DNA of 12,601 nt from an uncultured Veillonella sp. (GTDB lineage: Bacteria > Bacillota > Negativicutes > Veillonellales > Veillonellaceae): positions 1 to 12,601 of the forward strand of contig URPT01000039.1 of assembly GCA_900549845.1 (NCBI GenBank), in the 5' to 3' direction. The translations under genes were made by a program, and so were the position numbers. Shown piece after piece: positions 1 through 8,142 of this stretch (position 1 is the first letter of the stretch; the number at the start of each line of letters is the position of its first letter). The notes beneath the pieces are model-generated. The model was given only the letters and a program-made list of their open reading frames with translations. It was not told the origin of the DNA and searched no databases.

Positions 1-225
1 TGTATGATTGATGATACCTTCTGTTACACCACGACGAATTTCTTTCATCAAGTATTCTGTCGTCTTAGGGCCTAGATCACTAGTAAGCATAACTGCTTCT
101 AAATCATCTAAGAAATCATCATCAATTTCTGCATAACCAATGATAACTGTCTCTACATTTTTTACAAAGGACTTACGAGTTTTTTCTAAGCCCTCTTTAA
201 TTTTATTAAAGAATCCAAATGCCAT
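1..225 (-). CDS. ftsY: FtsY, signal recognition particle receptor (5' part, runs off the left edge)
   Basis: FtsY is the membrane-associated SRP receptor GTPase; with Ffh it delivers ribosomes making membrane proteins to the translocon. Only the first 75 residues are present. They begin MAFGFFNKIKEGLEKTRKSF and contain EIDDDFLDDLEAVMLTSDLG (about 33-53), which fits the helical N domain of SRP-type GTPases. The GTPase (G) domain lies outside the window. The protein starts almost directly with the N domain, so it lacks the long acidic A domain of E. coli FtsY, as is common in Firmicutes. The ATG shares one base with the smc stop codon (TAATG), and its ribosome binding site AAGGAGG (236-242) lies inside the end of smc, so translation is probably coupled to smc. 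The smc-ftsY order is common in Firmicutes. Identification is confident although the gene is partial. Confidence 0.93.
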   Translation of the reverse strand, partial: MAFGFFNKIKEGLEKTRKSFVKNVETVIIGYAEIDDDFLDDLEAVMLTSDLGPKTTEYLMKEIRRGVTEGIINHT

Positions 226-3200
226 TATGCTAGATCCTCCTTCACATCTTCAAATGCTACTGTTAATAATCGCGATACGCCCCGTTCAACCATGGTCACC
301 CCTTGTAAAACTTCGGCAGCTTCCATCGTCTTTTTACGGTGTGATACTACGATAAATTGTGTTTCTTTATTTACCCGATTTAAGTAAGAACTAAATCTTT
401 CGACATTGGCTTCATCAAGGGCTGCGTCAACTTCGTCAAGTACGCAGAACGGCGCAGGACGATAGTCTAGGAACGAGAACAATAATGCAATAACCGTAAG
501 AGCACGTTCTCCACCGGATAACAATGTCAATTGTTGACGCTTCTTTCCTGGCGGCTGAATGTAAAAATCGATACCACCAGTTAAGATATTATCTGGATCG
601 GTCAATACAATTTGAGCCGTACCACCGCCAAATAGTTGGCTAAATACCTCTTGGAATCTACGACCTACTACATCTAATACATCGTATAGCTGTGTACTCA
701 TAGCCTTGTCCATTTCAGCAATAACCGCTTGCAATTGCTCTTTCGCTGTATCTAAATCTGCTAACTGTGTGGTTAGGAAGTTATAACGCTCTTTAGTTTC
801 TTCATATTCTTCAACAGCGTTCGGATTGACTGGGCCTAGTTCGGCAATTTCTGCCATTAAGCGGGCCTGCTCATCCTTCCAATCGTTTACAGATCCTTCA
901 ATGCGAAGAGCCTGCGCATCTTCTAAGGTAAAGCCTAACTCTTGTAGTTCTTCTACAAAGCGCTCACAATCCATGCGATGACGTGTAATCTTACCTTCCA
1001 TATCGACGAGTCGACCTTGAACAACTTTATATCGTTGATTCAATCGATCTTGCTCACCGAGGATAGATTCCATCTCTTCACGTCCTGTAGATGTTTTATC
1101 ATAGGCCTCATCACGAAGTGCTCGCAATCGTTCAACCTCCGCTGTAGCCACAGCTAGTTCCCGGTCTGCCAATTCTTTAGCCTTAGGTAGCTCCACTTCA
1201 CAGCGCTCTGTAGTGCTAATCAGCAAATTACGTAACGGTGTTAGTCGCTCTACAATGTTAGCAATGGATTGATTACGTTGTTCTCGCTGAGCTTCACGTT
1301 CCTTAATGGTTTGTCGCAACGTATCACAGGTGAGGCGTGCCTCTGTGAAAGCTTCATAAGCCTCTTGCTGTACCTTTTGTAATACAGTTAAACGCTCCAT
1401 TAAAGCCCCTTGATTGCCATCTACACCGTGGTCTTCTTGCAAAGAAGCCAATGCTGTTTCTTGGTCTTTCAAGTTAGCCGTTGTACTAGCTAAATCAATA
1501 TCAATTTGTAATAAACGTTGCTCTTCTTCACGGAGAACACGTTTCTTACGGTCCATTTGATTTTGTATATTTTGTACCTTTGTTTCACTAGCCACATAGA
1601 GTAAATTAGTATGTTGGTAGTTTTCATTAAGGGTAGCTCGTTCTTTTTCAGCCTCTTCAACCCGTTTTTCTAGATTTTCTAAGCTAACTGTTAAGGAACG
1701 AATTTGTTCTTCAATTTGTACAAGCTCTTGTTCAAGACTAGTAGCCTCTTCCTTACGGCTTAATACGGAGGCACGCTTACGCTTTGTAGCACCACCAGTT
1801 AAAGAGCCACCAGGTTGAAATTGTTCCCCTGTAAGCGTAACAATACGCAATTGTTGCTTATATTTTTTTTGCAGACCAATAGCATCATCCATGGAGGATA
1901 CTACCAAGGTGCGCCCCAATAAGTATTGGAAAATATGAGCATATGTATTATCAAAGGAAATACAATCAACAGCAGTACCGATTACACAACTTTCATGTAA
2001 AGCCGGTGTATCATAGGGTTTTCCTTTTACAGAATCCATCGGTAGGAAGGTTACGCGACCACCTTGGATAGATTTCAAATAATTGACACCCTCCGCAGCA
2101 GCGCGAGCAGTAGTGGTCACAACGTGGTTAACACTACCACCTAATGCCGTTTCGATAGCCGTCGTATATTTATCTTCTACCGTAAAGAGATCGCCAACAG
2201 CGCCCGTAATCTGTTCACGCCAAGCACCCTTACCATTAAGAATATTCTTAGTTCCTTCTAAGTAACCTTCATGCTGTTCTTCCCATTGCGCTAAGAGCTC
2301 TAAACGGCCTTTTGCACGTTGTTCTTGGGTACGAAGTTTTTGTAGCTCTTTGCGTTCCTCACGAGCTTGAATAGCTGCTTCTTTACCACCATCAACGAGG
2401 GCTTGTCGTTGTGCAGAAATAGCAGTAAATTTCTGACCCAGTGTTTCATATTCAGTACGAGCTGCTTGTAGTTCACTATCTACTTGAGCTATTTCAGCCT
2501 TTAAAACTTCACATTGCTTTGCGGATTCAGCCTTACGAGCTTCTAAGCTACGAATACTAGCCTTTGCTGTTTCAATAGCGCTCACAATTTCTAATTGATG
2601 TTGCTCGAATGCTTCTCGATTGGATTGTAAAGATTGGAACTTAGCTTGTTCTACACCGACATCTTCAACAGCTTTTTTATAATTAGATTCTAGCTTTTCT
2701 AGCTTAGATTCTTTCTCTACCAGTTGGGCACTTTCATCTTGAATCAATTGATTTAAAATGCGTAATTGTTGCTCTTCGCCCTTTTGAGTAGCCTCGAGCT
2801 CGCTAATGCGCATAGACGTTTCATCTAATTCACGGTGAGCAGTCTTTAACTGCTCCTCTAACAGACGTAAATGACCTGCTAAACGCTCTTCATCACGTTG
2901 CTTTTCCGTATACTGAGCTTCCCACAATTTAAGCTGTTCTTGCTCTTTAGTGGAAGATGATTGCAATGTATGACGACGAGCTTCTAATTTAGACAATTCC
3001 GTTTGAAGCTCAATTTCTTCATCCTTAAAAGCAATATTATCGTTTTCAAAACGAGTTAAGAGCCGGTCTGATGTCTTGTAATTATGAAAGCCTAATGCTC
3101 CATCATAGTCGCGCTTTGTACGACTTAATGTCATATATTTTTTAGTCTTTTCCGCCTTTTCAGACAGAGGTCCAAGTTGTTCTTCAATAGTAGCCATAAC

Positions 3201-3779
3201 GTCGCGTACGCGTTCCATGTTGCGGTCCGTACTAGCAATACGACGCAATGCATCTTCTTTATTGATTTTAAAGCGAGATATACCTGCTACATCTTCAAAG
3301 ATCAAACGGCGTTCTTCAGGCTTAGAGTTCAAGATGGCATCAATTCGGTTCTGACCGATAATGGCCATCGAGTCTTTACCAAGACCTGTATCGGCTAGTA
3401 ATAGATGAATGTCCTTTAAACGACAAGAGCGTTTATTGATAAGGAACTCACTTTCACCAGTACGATAAATACGACGAGTGATTGCCACCTCAGCCATATC
3501 TACATCTAGTTGATGGTCACTATTGTCGAATACAAGAGTAACCTCAGCTGCACTCATTGGCTTACGCTTTTCCGTACCAGAGAAGATAATATCCTCTGCT
3601 TTTTGACCACGTAAATTACGAACATTGGATTCCCCTAAAACCCATTTCATAGCGTCCGTAATATTACTTTTACCACTTCCGTTAGGTCCAATAACGGCAG
3701 TCATTCCTGGTGAGAATTTTACAACCGTTTTATCAGCAAACGATTTAAAGCCCTTTAATTCTAACCGAAGTAATTGCAT
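225..3779 (-). CDS. smc: SMC, chromosome partition/condensin ATPase
   Basis: SMC is the ATPase core of bacterial condensin. With ScpA and ScpB it organises and helps separate newly replicated chromosomes. The 1184 residues match the usual length of about 1180-1190 and look intact. An N-terminal ATPase half carries Walker A GPNGSGKS (31-38). A long coiled coil follows (about 170-500), then the hinge (about 515-640, including GAVGDLF and a GG motif near 546). A second coiled coil follows, and a C-terminal half carries the signature LLSGGE (1086-1091) and Walker B VLDEVDAALDEAN (about 1113-1125). The ATG has AAAGGAGG (3785-3792) five bases upstream. The gene lies 45 bases after the radical SAM gene, behind a probable promoter of its own, and overlaps ftsY by one base. 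scpA and scpB are not in the window. Confidence 0.98.
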   Translation of the reverse strand: MQLLRLELKGFKSFADKTVVKFSPGMTAVIGPNGSGKSNITDAMKWVLGESNVRNLRGQKAEDIIFSGTEKRKPMSAAEVTLVFDNSDHQLDVDMAEVAITRRIYRTGESEFLINKRSCRLKDIHLLLADTGLGKDSMAIIGQNRIDAILNSKPEERRLIFEDVAGISRFKINKEDALRRIASTDRNMERVRDVMATIEEQLGPLSEKAEKTKKYMTLSRTKRDYDGALGFHNYKTSDRLLTRFENDNIAFKDEEIELQTELSKLEARRHTLQSSSTKEQEQLKLWEAQYTEKQRDEERLAGHLRLLEEQLKTAHRELDETSMRISELEATQKGEEQQLRILNQLIQDESAQLVEKESKLEKLESNYKKAVEDVGVEQAKFQSLQSNREAFEQHQLEIVSAIETAKASIRSLEARKAESAKQCEVLKAEIAQVDSELQAARTEYETLGQKFTAISAQRQALVDGGKEAAIQAREERKELQKLRTQEQRAKGRLELLAQWEEQHEGYLEGTKNILNGKGAWREQITGAVGDLFTVEDKYTTAIETALGGSVNHVVTTTARAAAEGVNYLKSIQGGRVTFLPMDSVKGKPYDTPALHESCVIGTAVDCISFDNTYAHIFQYLLGRTLVVSSMDDAIGLQKKYKQQLRIVTLTGEQFQPGGSLTGGATKRKRASVLSRKEEATSLEQELVQIEEQIRSLTVSLENLEKRVEEAEKERATLNENYQHTNLLYVASETKVQNIQNQMDRKKRVLREEEQRLLQIDIDLASTTANLKDQETALASLQEDHGVDGNQGALMERLTVLQKVQQEAYEAFTEARLTCDTLRQTIKEREAQREQRNQSIANIVERLTPLRNLLISTTERCEVELPKAKELADRELAVATAEVERLRALRDEAYDKTSTGREEMESILGEQDRLNQRYKVVQGRLVDMEGKITRHRMDCERFVEELQELGFTLEDAQALRIEGSVNDWKDEQARLMAEIAELGPVNPNAVEEYEETKERYNFLTTQLADLDTAKEQLQAVIAEMDKAMSTQLYDVLDVVGRRFQEVFSQLFGGGTAQIVLTDPDNILTGGIDFYIQPPGKKRQQLTLLSGGERALTVIALLFSFLDYRPAPFCVLDEVDAALDEANVERFSSYLNRVNKETQFIVVSHRKKTMEAAEVLQGVTMVERGVSRLLTVAFEDVKEDLA

Positions 3780-3823
3780 GACTGCCTCCTTTCTACTAAC
3801 AACCCCGAATAATCATATCTTTT

Positions 3824-3850
3824 ATTATAACACATATTGTAGGCCATCAA
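3824..3850 (-). promoter_or_regulatory. Probable smc-ftsY promoter (extended -10)
   Basis: Read on the minus strand, 3832-3824 is TGTTATAAT, an exact extended -10 (TGn plus TATAAT). The hexamer contains the TAA stop of the radical SAM gene. A partial -35, TTGATG (3850-3845, four of six bases), lies 15 bases upstream; that spacing is short, but extended -10 promoters depend less on the -35. Transcription would start near 3817 and leave a leader of about 38 bases before the smc ATG. Inferred from sequence only. Confidence 0.5.
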
Positions 3851-4964
3851 TACAGCAACGAACAGTATTTCTCGTACTATCTTCACACCACTCTATGTTA
3901 AATTGAGGATATGTTTCTTGGAAATATAATATATTCCGATTTTTAAGGCCTCGTACCTTTGATGTCAAGTTTCTAGGATATGAAATAACTATCCTATGTT
4001 TCGCCAACTTATTCGTATTATTCGCATGAGTTCTACATTCAACCTTATGACTATAGTGATTACTTAATGATGAAAAATTATAAGTATATTGGTCTCCTAA
4101 AGAGCTCTCAGAAAAGTGTTCATCAAAACACATCTCAATACGCTGTTTATACTGTTCATTTACTACAAGCTCACCCATGGCTGGCTCATAAGGACCGGCT
4201 ATCAAGCTATTACCCGAGTCGAGCTCTTCACTACTTTGTAATCCAGTGCGTATAACTTCAATGTTATGTTCTTCAAACCATTCTTTTAAGAATGCACAAT
4301 ATGTAATAGCTTGCTCAGTACTCAATGGTTCGTATTCACCAGATCTATATTGATCTGCTAGTTCCGTATTTTCTATAACAAGAACAGGATAGATTCGTAC
4401 AAAATCTGGTTTTAATTTAACTACAGCAATAGCGGTTTCTAGAATTGTTTCCCAAGTTTCACCCTTTAGTCCTGGTAAAAGTTGCACGCCTACTGTCATT
4501 CCTTGTTTTTTCAATCTTGATACAGCCTCTACAACCTCTTGAGTCGTATGACCGCGCTTAGCATCGACTAAAATATCATCATTCATAGACTGTACACCAA
4601 GCTCTACTGTTTTTACCCCATAAGACTGTAACAATGAAATAGCCTCATCACCAACAGCATCTGGCCGTGTCGAACAGCGTATGCCATCAATTATGCCCTG
4701 TCGTAGCATTTCATAAGCGGGTGCTAATAATGTATATTGTAAATCGCTATGAATAGCTGTAAAAGAACCACCATAAAAGGCGACCTCCCAGAACTTATCG
4801 TTACGTTTGCTACCAATATAATCTTTAATAGTTTGCTGTATATATTCTGGAGTTAGGTGACTAATACCAGATTGGCCTGTAATACGAGACTGATTACAAA
4901 ATGTACATACATAAGGACACCCTACATGAGGTATAAAAAAAGGAATCATCCCAAATGGTTTCAT
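3825..4964 (-). CDS. Elp3-like radical SAM protein (no acetyltransferase domain)
   Basis: A radical S-adenosylmethionine enzyme of the family often annotated as Elp3-like (COG1243 type). Near the N-terminus, IPHVGCPYVCTFCNQ holds the CxxxCxxC motif for a 4Fe-4S cluster (C16, C20, C23 from the start chosen here). GGSFTAI follows, typical of the Elp3/HemN-like core. True Elp3 proteins modify wobble uridine in tRNA and end in a GNAT acetyltransferase domain. This 379-residue protein stops without one, so its substrate is unknown and a tRNA role is only an inference. The open frame extends to a GTG at 4970, but that codon abuts the Shine-Dalgarno AAGGGAGG. The ATG at 4964 has ideal six-base spacing and is preferred. 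A gene of this kind between rnc and smc is familiar from other Firmicutes. It is more AT-rich than the fab genes: 20 G/C in 4081-4140 against 31 in 6541-6600. Confidence 0.85.
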   Translation of the reverse strand: MKPFGMIPFFIPHVGCPYVCTFCNQSRITGQSGISHLTPEYIQQTIKDYIGSKRNDKFWEVAFYGGSFTAIHSDLQYTLLAPAYEMLRQGIIDGIRCSTRPDAVGDEAISLLQSYGVKTVELGVQSMNDDILVDAKRGHTTQEVVEAVSRLKKQGMTVGVQLLPGLKGETWETILETAIAVVKLKPDFVRIYPVLVIENTELADQYRSGEYEPLSTEQAITYCAFLKEWFEEHNIEVIRTGLQSSEELDSGNSLIAGPYEPAMGELVVNEQYKQRIEMCFDEHFSESSLGDQYTYNFSSLSNHYSHKVECRTHANNTNKLAKHRIVISYPRNLTSKVRGLKNRNILYFQETYPQFNIEWCEDSTRNTVRCCIDGLQYVL

Positions 4965-4970
4965 AGTCAC

Positions 4971-4978
4971 CCTCCCTT
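4971..4978 (-). promoter_or_regulatory. Ribosome binding site that sets the radical SAM start
   Basis: AAGGGAGG on the minus strand. It touches the upstream GTG (4970) and is six bases from the ATG at 4964, so the ATG is the likely start. Confidence 0.8.
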
Positions 4979-4999
4979 CTTATATAAAATTAAATTAGT

Positions 5000-5084
5000 T
5001 AAAAATCTTATATGTTAATACATTAAAATCCATGTATTTAATTCTTGGGATATGTCATTAATATATTAAGATATAAGATTTTTA
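5000..5084. repeat. Perfect 14-bp inverted repeat in the AT-rich leader of the radical SAM gene
   Basis: taaaaatcttatat (5000-5013) is the exact reverse complement of 5071-5084, with 57 bases between the arms. Inside lie a 7-bp inverted pair (aatacat 5017-5023, atgtatt 5032-5038) and a 12-bp palindrome (ttaatatattaa, 5058-5069). The whole gap 4979-5135 is very AT-rich and has no credible gene. A TATAAT hexamer is present on the minus strand (5132-5127) but without a matching -35. The repeat could be an operator pair or could fold in the leader RNA; the function is unknown. Confidence 0.6.
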
Positions 5085-5135
5085 TAGAAAAATCGTTAAA
5101 TAAATATATTTATTATTCTATATACCATTATACAG

Positions 5136-5159
5136 AAAAAAGCGCCATTCGGCGCTTTT
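5136..5159 (-). terminator. Rho-independent terminator after rnc
   Basis: The minus-strand RNA folds as AAAAGCGCC, loop GAAU, GGCGCUUUU, then two more U, giving a run of six U. The stem begins on the base right after the rnc stop codon (5162-5160). Because the arms also carry A/T runs, the hairpin would work in the other orientation too, but no plus-strand gene is seen. It marks the 3' end of the plsX-fab-rnc operon. Confidence 0.93.
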
Positions 5160-5897
5160 CTATTTGGCCATTAACCGTTCTAACGTTAATTGAGCCGCAT
5201 GTTGTTCTGCAATTTTTTTACTTTTACCAGAGCCGGCCTCATAAGAAACACCATCGATTTCTACAACCATATGGAAGGTTTTTGCATGGTCAGGGCCACT
5301 TTCGCTGAGTAAGCGATAAACGATATGTTTATCACCATCTCGTTGTACATATTCTTGTAACAACGTTTTGTAGTCTTTGCCACGCTTACCTTCTAAGGCT
5401 TGCTTGATATACGTAATGAGATGCTTTAAAACGAAGTTCATCGCCGTTTGATAATCTGTAGAAATATAGATAGCACCGATGAGAGACTCAAAGGTATCCG
5501 CTAAAATAGAATTACGATCATTACCACCAGAAGCGCGTTCACCATGACCGAGCAATAAATATTGTCCTAGCTGCAAAGAACGACTTACAGATGCTAAAGA
5601 ATCCTCACATACTGTAGCAGCCTTGATTTTCGTCAAATTACCTTCAGCCATGTCTGGATATGTCTTAAACAGGTATTCCCCAATAATAAGATCCAAAACA
5701 GCATCGCCTAAAAACTCTAATCGCTGATTGTGATTAATATGCTTTGATTTATGTTCATTCGCATAAGATGTATGTGTAAAAGCACAATCTAAAATGGATA
5801 TATCTGACACAGGTATGTCTAAACGAGCAACAAGCCCATGAAGAGATTCTTCACGAGCTTGTGTCATCTTACTCTTATGCGCTTCAACAGCTACCAT
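5160..5897 (-). CDS. rnc: Ribonuclease III
   Basis: RNase III cuts double-stranded RNA, chiefly in rRNA precursor processing and mRNA turnover, and acts as a cytoplasmic homodimer. The 245-residue length is slightly above the family norm. The nuclease domain carries the signature RLEFLGDAVLD (59-69). The metal-binding acidic residues are E61 and D65, plus D134 and E137 in ADTFESLIGA; they match E41, D45, D114 and E117 of the E. coli enzyme. A C-terminal double-stranded RNA binding domain (about 175-242) ends in AGSGKSKKIAEQHAA. The ATG overlaps the fabF stop by one base (TAATG). No clear Shine-Dalgarno precedes it, so translation probably depends on ribosomes finishing fabF. An internal ATG at residue 11 is possible but also has no good binding site. 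The gene closes the operon and runs directly into the terminator. Confidence 0.97.
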   Translation of the reverse strand: MVAVEAHKSKMTQAREESLHGLVARLDIPVSDISILDCAFTHTSYANEHKSKHINHNQRLEFLGDAVLDLIIGEYLFKTYPDMAEGNLTKIKAATVCEDSLASVSRSLQLGQYLLLGHGERASGGNDRNSILADTFESLIGAIYISTDYQTAMNFVLKHLITYIKQALEGKRGKDYKTLLQEYVQRDGDKHIVYRLLSESGPDHAKTFHMVVEIDGVSYEAGSGKSKKIAEQHAAQLTLERLMAK

Positions 5898-7141
5898 TAG
5901 TCTTCATAACGGCGTACGCAAAGTGTACCGTTATGACCACCAAAACCGAAAGAGTTGGAAAGAGCACATTTAACTTGAAGGTCACGTGCACCTTCGCGAA
6001 CATAGTCTAGATCCAAACCTTCATCAGGATTGTCACAGTTGATTGTAGGATGAACTTTACCAGTTTCGATTGCCATCGCCATAACGATAGTTTCGATAGC
6101 ACCAGCAGCACCTAACAAGTGACCTGTCATGGATTTTGTAGAGTTAACAGCGATGTTTTTAGCATGATCGCCGAATAATTCTTTAATAGCCAATGTTTCA
6201 TTTTTGTCGTTAAGACCAGTAGATGTACCATGAGCATTGATGTAGTTAACGTCTTTAGGATCGATACCTGCATCTTTGATTGCCAATTCCATACATTTAC
6301 GAGCTTGTACACCACCTGGAGCTGGTGCAGTAATGTGGTAAGCATCACCATTAGTACCATAACCTACAACTTCAGCGTAGATATGAGCACCACGAGCTTT
6401 TGCGTGTTCTAATTCTTCAAGAACAACAATACCAGAACCTTCACCCATTACGAAACCGTCGCGATCGCGGTCAAATGGACGAGATGCTTTTGTTGGTTCG
6501 TCATTGCGTGTAGACATAGCTTTCATAGCTGCGAAACCAGCTACAGCAGCTGGAGATACAGCTGCTTCGGTACCACCAGCGAACATGATATCAGCATCAC
6601 CACGTTGAATGATACGGAAAGCATCGCCAATAGCATTTGTACCGGAAGTACAAGCTGTTACGTCTGTAATAACAGGACCTTTAAGACCAAGACGGATGGA
6701 TACACGTGCAGATGTCATGTTTGCAATCATCATTGGAACTGCAAATGGACTTACACGGCCAGGACCTTTTTCGAATAATGTTTCATATACTTCATGGATA
6801 GAGTCGATACCGCCAATACCAGTACCAACTACAGTACCACAACGATCTAAATCTTGTTTATCCAAATCAAGATCAGCATCTTCACAAGCAAGAACAGCAG
6901 CACCGATAGCCAATTCTACAGAACGGTCCATACGACGAGCTTCTTTCTTGTCTACGCCATAGTTTGTAACATCAAAATCTTTTACTTCACCAGCAATACG
7001 CGTTGCATATTCAGATGCATCAAAGCGTGTAATTGGCCCAATACCAGATTGACCTGCCAATAACGCATTGTAAAAGTTCTCTTTACCGATACCTACAGGA
7101 GTCACTGCCCCTAAGCCAGTAATTACTACACGTTTTTCCAA
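5897..7141 (-). CDS. fabF: 3-oxoacyl-[ACP] synthase II
   Basis: FabF condenses malonyl-ACP with a growing acyl-ACP in the cytoplasm. The 414 residues are full length. The thiolase fold is intact, with nucleophile C164 in TACTSGTNA, H304 in NAHGTSTGLND, K336 and H341 in STKSMTGHLLGAAGA, and the C-terminal SNSFGFGGHN glycine loop. This Cys-His-His set is typical of elongating synthases, whereas FabH has Cys-His-Asn. Translation begins at TTG: the codon just upstream in frame is a stop (TAA), no ATG lies nearby, and MEKRVVITGLG is the usual family N-terminus. AGAGGTGG lies a few bases upstream. The gene is 36 bases after the second FabK-like gene and overlaps rnc by one base. The TTG start may hold output down relative to acpP. 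Confidence 0.98.
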   Translation of the reverse strand: MEKRVVITGLGAVTPVGIGKENFYNALLAGQSGIGPITRFDASEYATRIAGEVKDFDVTNYGVDKKEARRMDRSVELAIGAAVLACEDADLDLDKQDLDRCGTVVGTGIGGIDSIHEVYETLFEKGPGRVSPFAVPMMIANMTSARVSIRLGLKGPVITDVTACTSGTNAIGDAFRIIQRGDADIMFAGGTEAAVSPAAVAGFAAMKAMSTRNDEPTKASRPFDRDRDGFVMGEGSGIVVLEELEHAKARGAHIYAEVVGYGTNGDAYHITAPAPGGVQARKCMELAIKDAGIDPKDVNYINAHGTSTGLNDKNETLAIKELFGDHAKNIAVNSTKSMTGHLLGAAGAIETIVMAMAIETGKVHPTINCDNPDEGLDLDYVREGARDLQVKCALSNSFGFGGHNGTLCVRRYED

Positions 7142-7177
7142 TTATTCCACCTCTTATAGCTATACAGCCCTTTTAAA

Positions 7178-8134
7178 TTAATCAATCTCTGCTACTTGCT
7201 GTTTGAGTTGAGCAAAGATATCTTTAACTGGCATAATCTTGTCGACTTTTCTCATATTATTGCCAGAGAACACCAAACCTGTTTCCACATCACCTTGTTG
7301 TGCACGAGAAAGAGCACGGATGATACAGAATTTATGGGAACAATGTTTTAAACAGTTATCACACACCGTTGGAGGTGCTACAGTACCGTCTAATACAGAT
7401 TCAGCAAATTTATTTTTAATTGCTTGTCCAGGCAAACCTACAGGGCTTTGAATTAATACAATGTCCTCAGGGTTAGTAGCCCGTACATACATTTTTTTCA
7501 ATTCGTCAGATGCATTACATTCATCAGAAGCAGCAAAACGGCTACCCATTTGAACGCCACTAGCACCTAATTTCAACATTTCTACGATGTCACGACCATC
7601 AAGAACACCACCAGCACCAATAACTGGAATGTTTTTAACAGCAGCTACAACTTCCGGAACGATTTCTCGAGCGGAACGATCCGTACCTAAGTGGCCACCA
7701 GCTTCGCAACCTTCTACGATTACTGCTGCTGCACCTAAACCTTCAGAAATGCGAGCTAATTTTGCGGACGAAACAATTGGTACAATTGGAGTACCAGATT
7801 CTTTGCCCATTGCGAACATATCTCTTGAAAAACCAGCACCTGCTACTACAAGATCAATGCCCTCTTCGATGGCAGTTTTTACTAGGCCAGCAAATTGTGT
7901 GGCGGCTACCATCGCATTTATACCAATAATACCCGTAGGTGATAATTTTCTAGCTAATTGTATTTCGTATCGTAATTCATCAAACGGCAAACCGGATGCT
8001 GCAATAAGGCCGATACCACCTTCATTTGCAACGGCTGCTGCCAAGCGAGCTGTAGACAATCTAATCGCCATACCACCTTGAATAATAGGTACTTTGGCCA
8101 CTAGATTCCCAATGCGAAGTTCAGGGAGCTTCAC
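7178..8134 (-). CDS. Second FabK/nitronate monooxygenase-family flavoprotein with a C-terminal four-Cys motif
   Basis: A TIM-barrel flavoprotein of the nitronate monooxygenase / 2-nitropropane dioxygenase family (PF03060 type), which also includes FabK. Visible features are PIIQGGMA near the N-terminus, EGCEAGGHLG (141-150, conserved His 148) and GAGGVLDGRD, with QMGSRF for FMN phosphate binding. It differs from the FabK upstream by the motif CDNCLKHCSHKFC (C258, C261, C265, C270), which could bind Fe-S or zinc. I recall similar CxxCLxxC tails in clostridial relatives. The start is GTG 8134, with AGGAGG eight bases upstream and an N-terminus MKLPEL as in the family; the TTG at 8140 is too close to that site. 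Being in a fab operon argues for an acyl-ACP substrate. Options are a second enoyl reductase, a UfaA-like protein for unsaturated fatty acids, or a nitronate-detoxifying enzyme. Family is confident, function open. Confidence 0.85.
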   Translation of the reverse strand: MKLPELRIGNLVAKVPIIQGGMAIRLSTARLAAAVANEGGIGLIAASGLPFDELRYEIQLARKLSPTGIIGINAMVAATQFAGLVKTAIEEGIDLVVAGAGFSRDMFAMGKESGTPIVPIVSSAKLARISEGLGAAAVIVEGCEAGGHLGTDRSAREIVPEVVAAVKNIPVIGAGGVLDGRDIVEMLKLGASGVQMGSRFAASDECNASDELKKMYVRATNPEDIVLIQSPVGLPGQAIKNKFAESVLDGTVAPPTVCDNCLKHCSHKFCIIRALSRAQQGDVETGLVFSGNNMRKVDKIMPVKDIFAQLKQQVAEID

Positions 8135-8142
8135 TATCAAAT

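Noticed and set aside
4965..4970. GTG start for the radical SAM gene
   Set aside because: It directly abuts the Shine-Dalgarno; the ATG at 4964 has proper spacing.
5045..5308. Plus-strand open frame of 87 codons across the AT-rich gap and the end of rnc
   Set aside because: It runs through the terminator hairpin and antisense to rnc, and shows no protein-like pattern.
6609..6962. Plus-strand open frame of 117 codons inside fabF
   Set aside because: Antisense to a strongly conserved gene, with no recognisable product.
7587..8081. Plus-strand open frame of 164 codons
   Set aside because: It is fully antisense to the second FabK-like gene, has low-complexity composition and no ribosome binding site signal; a shadow of the real gene's codon pattern.
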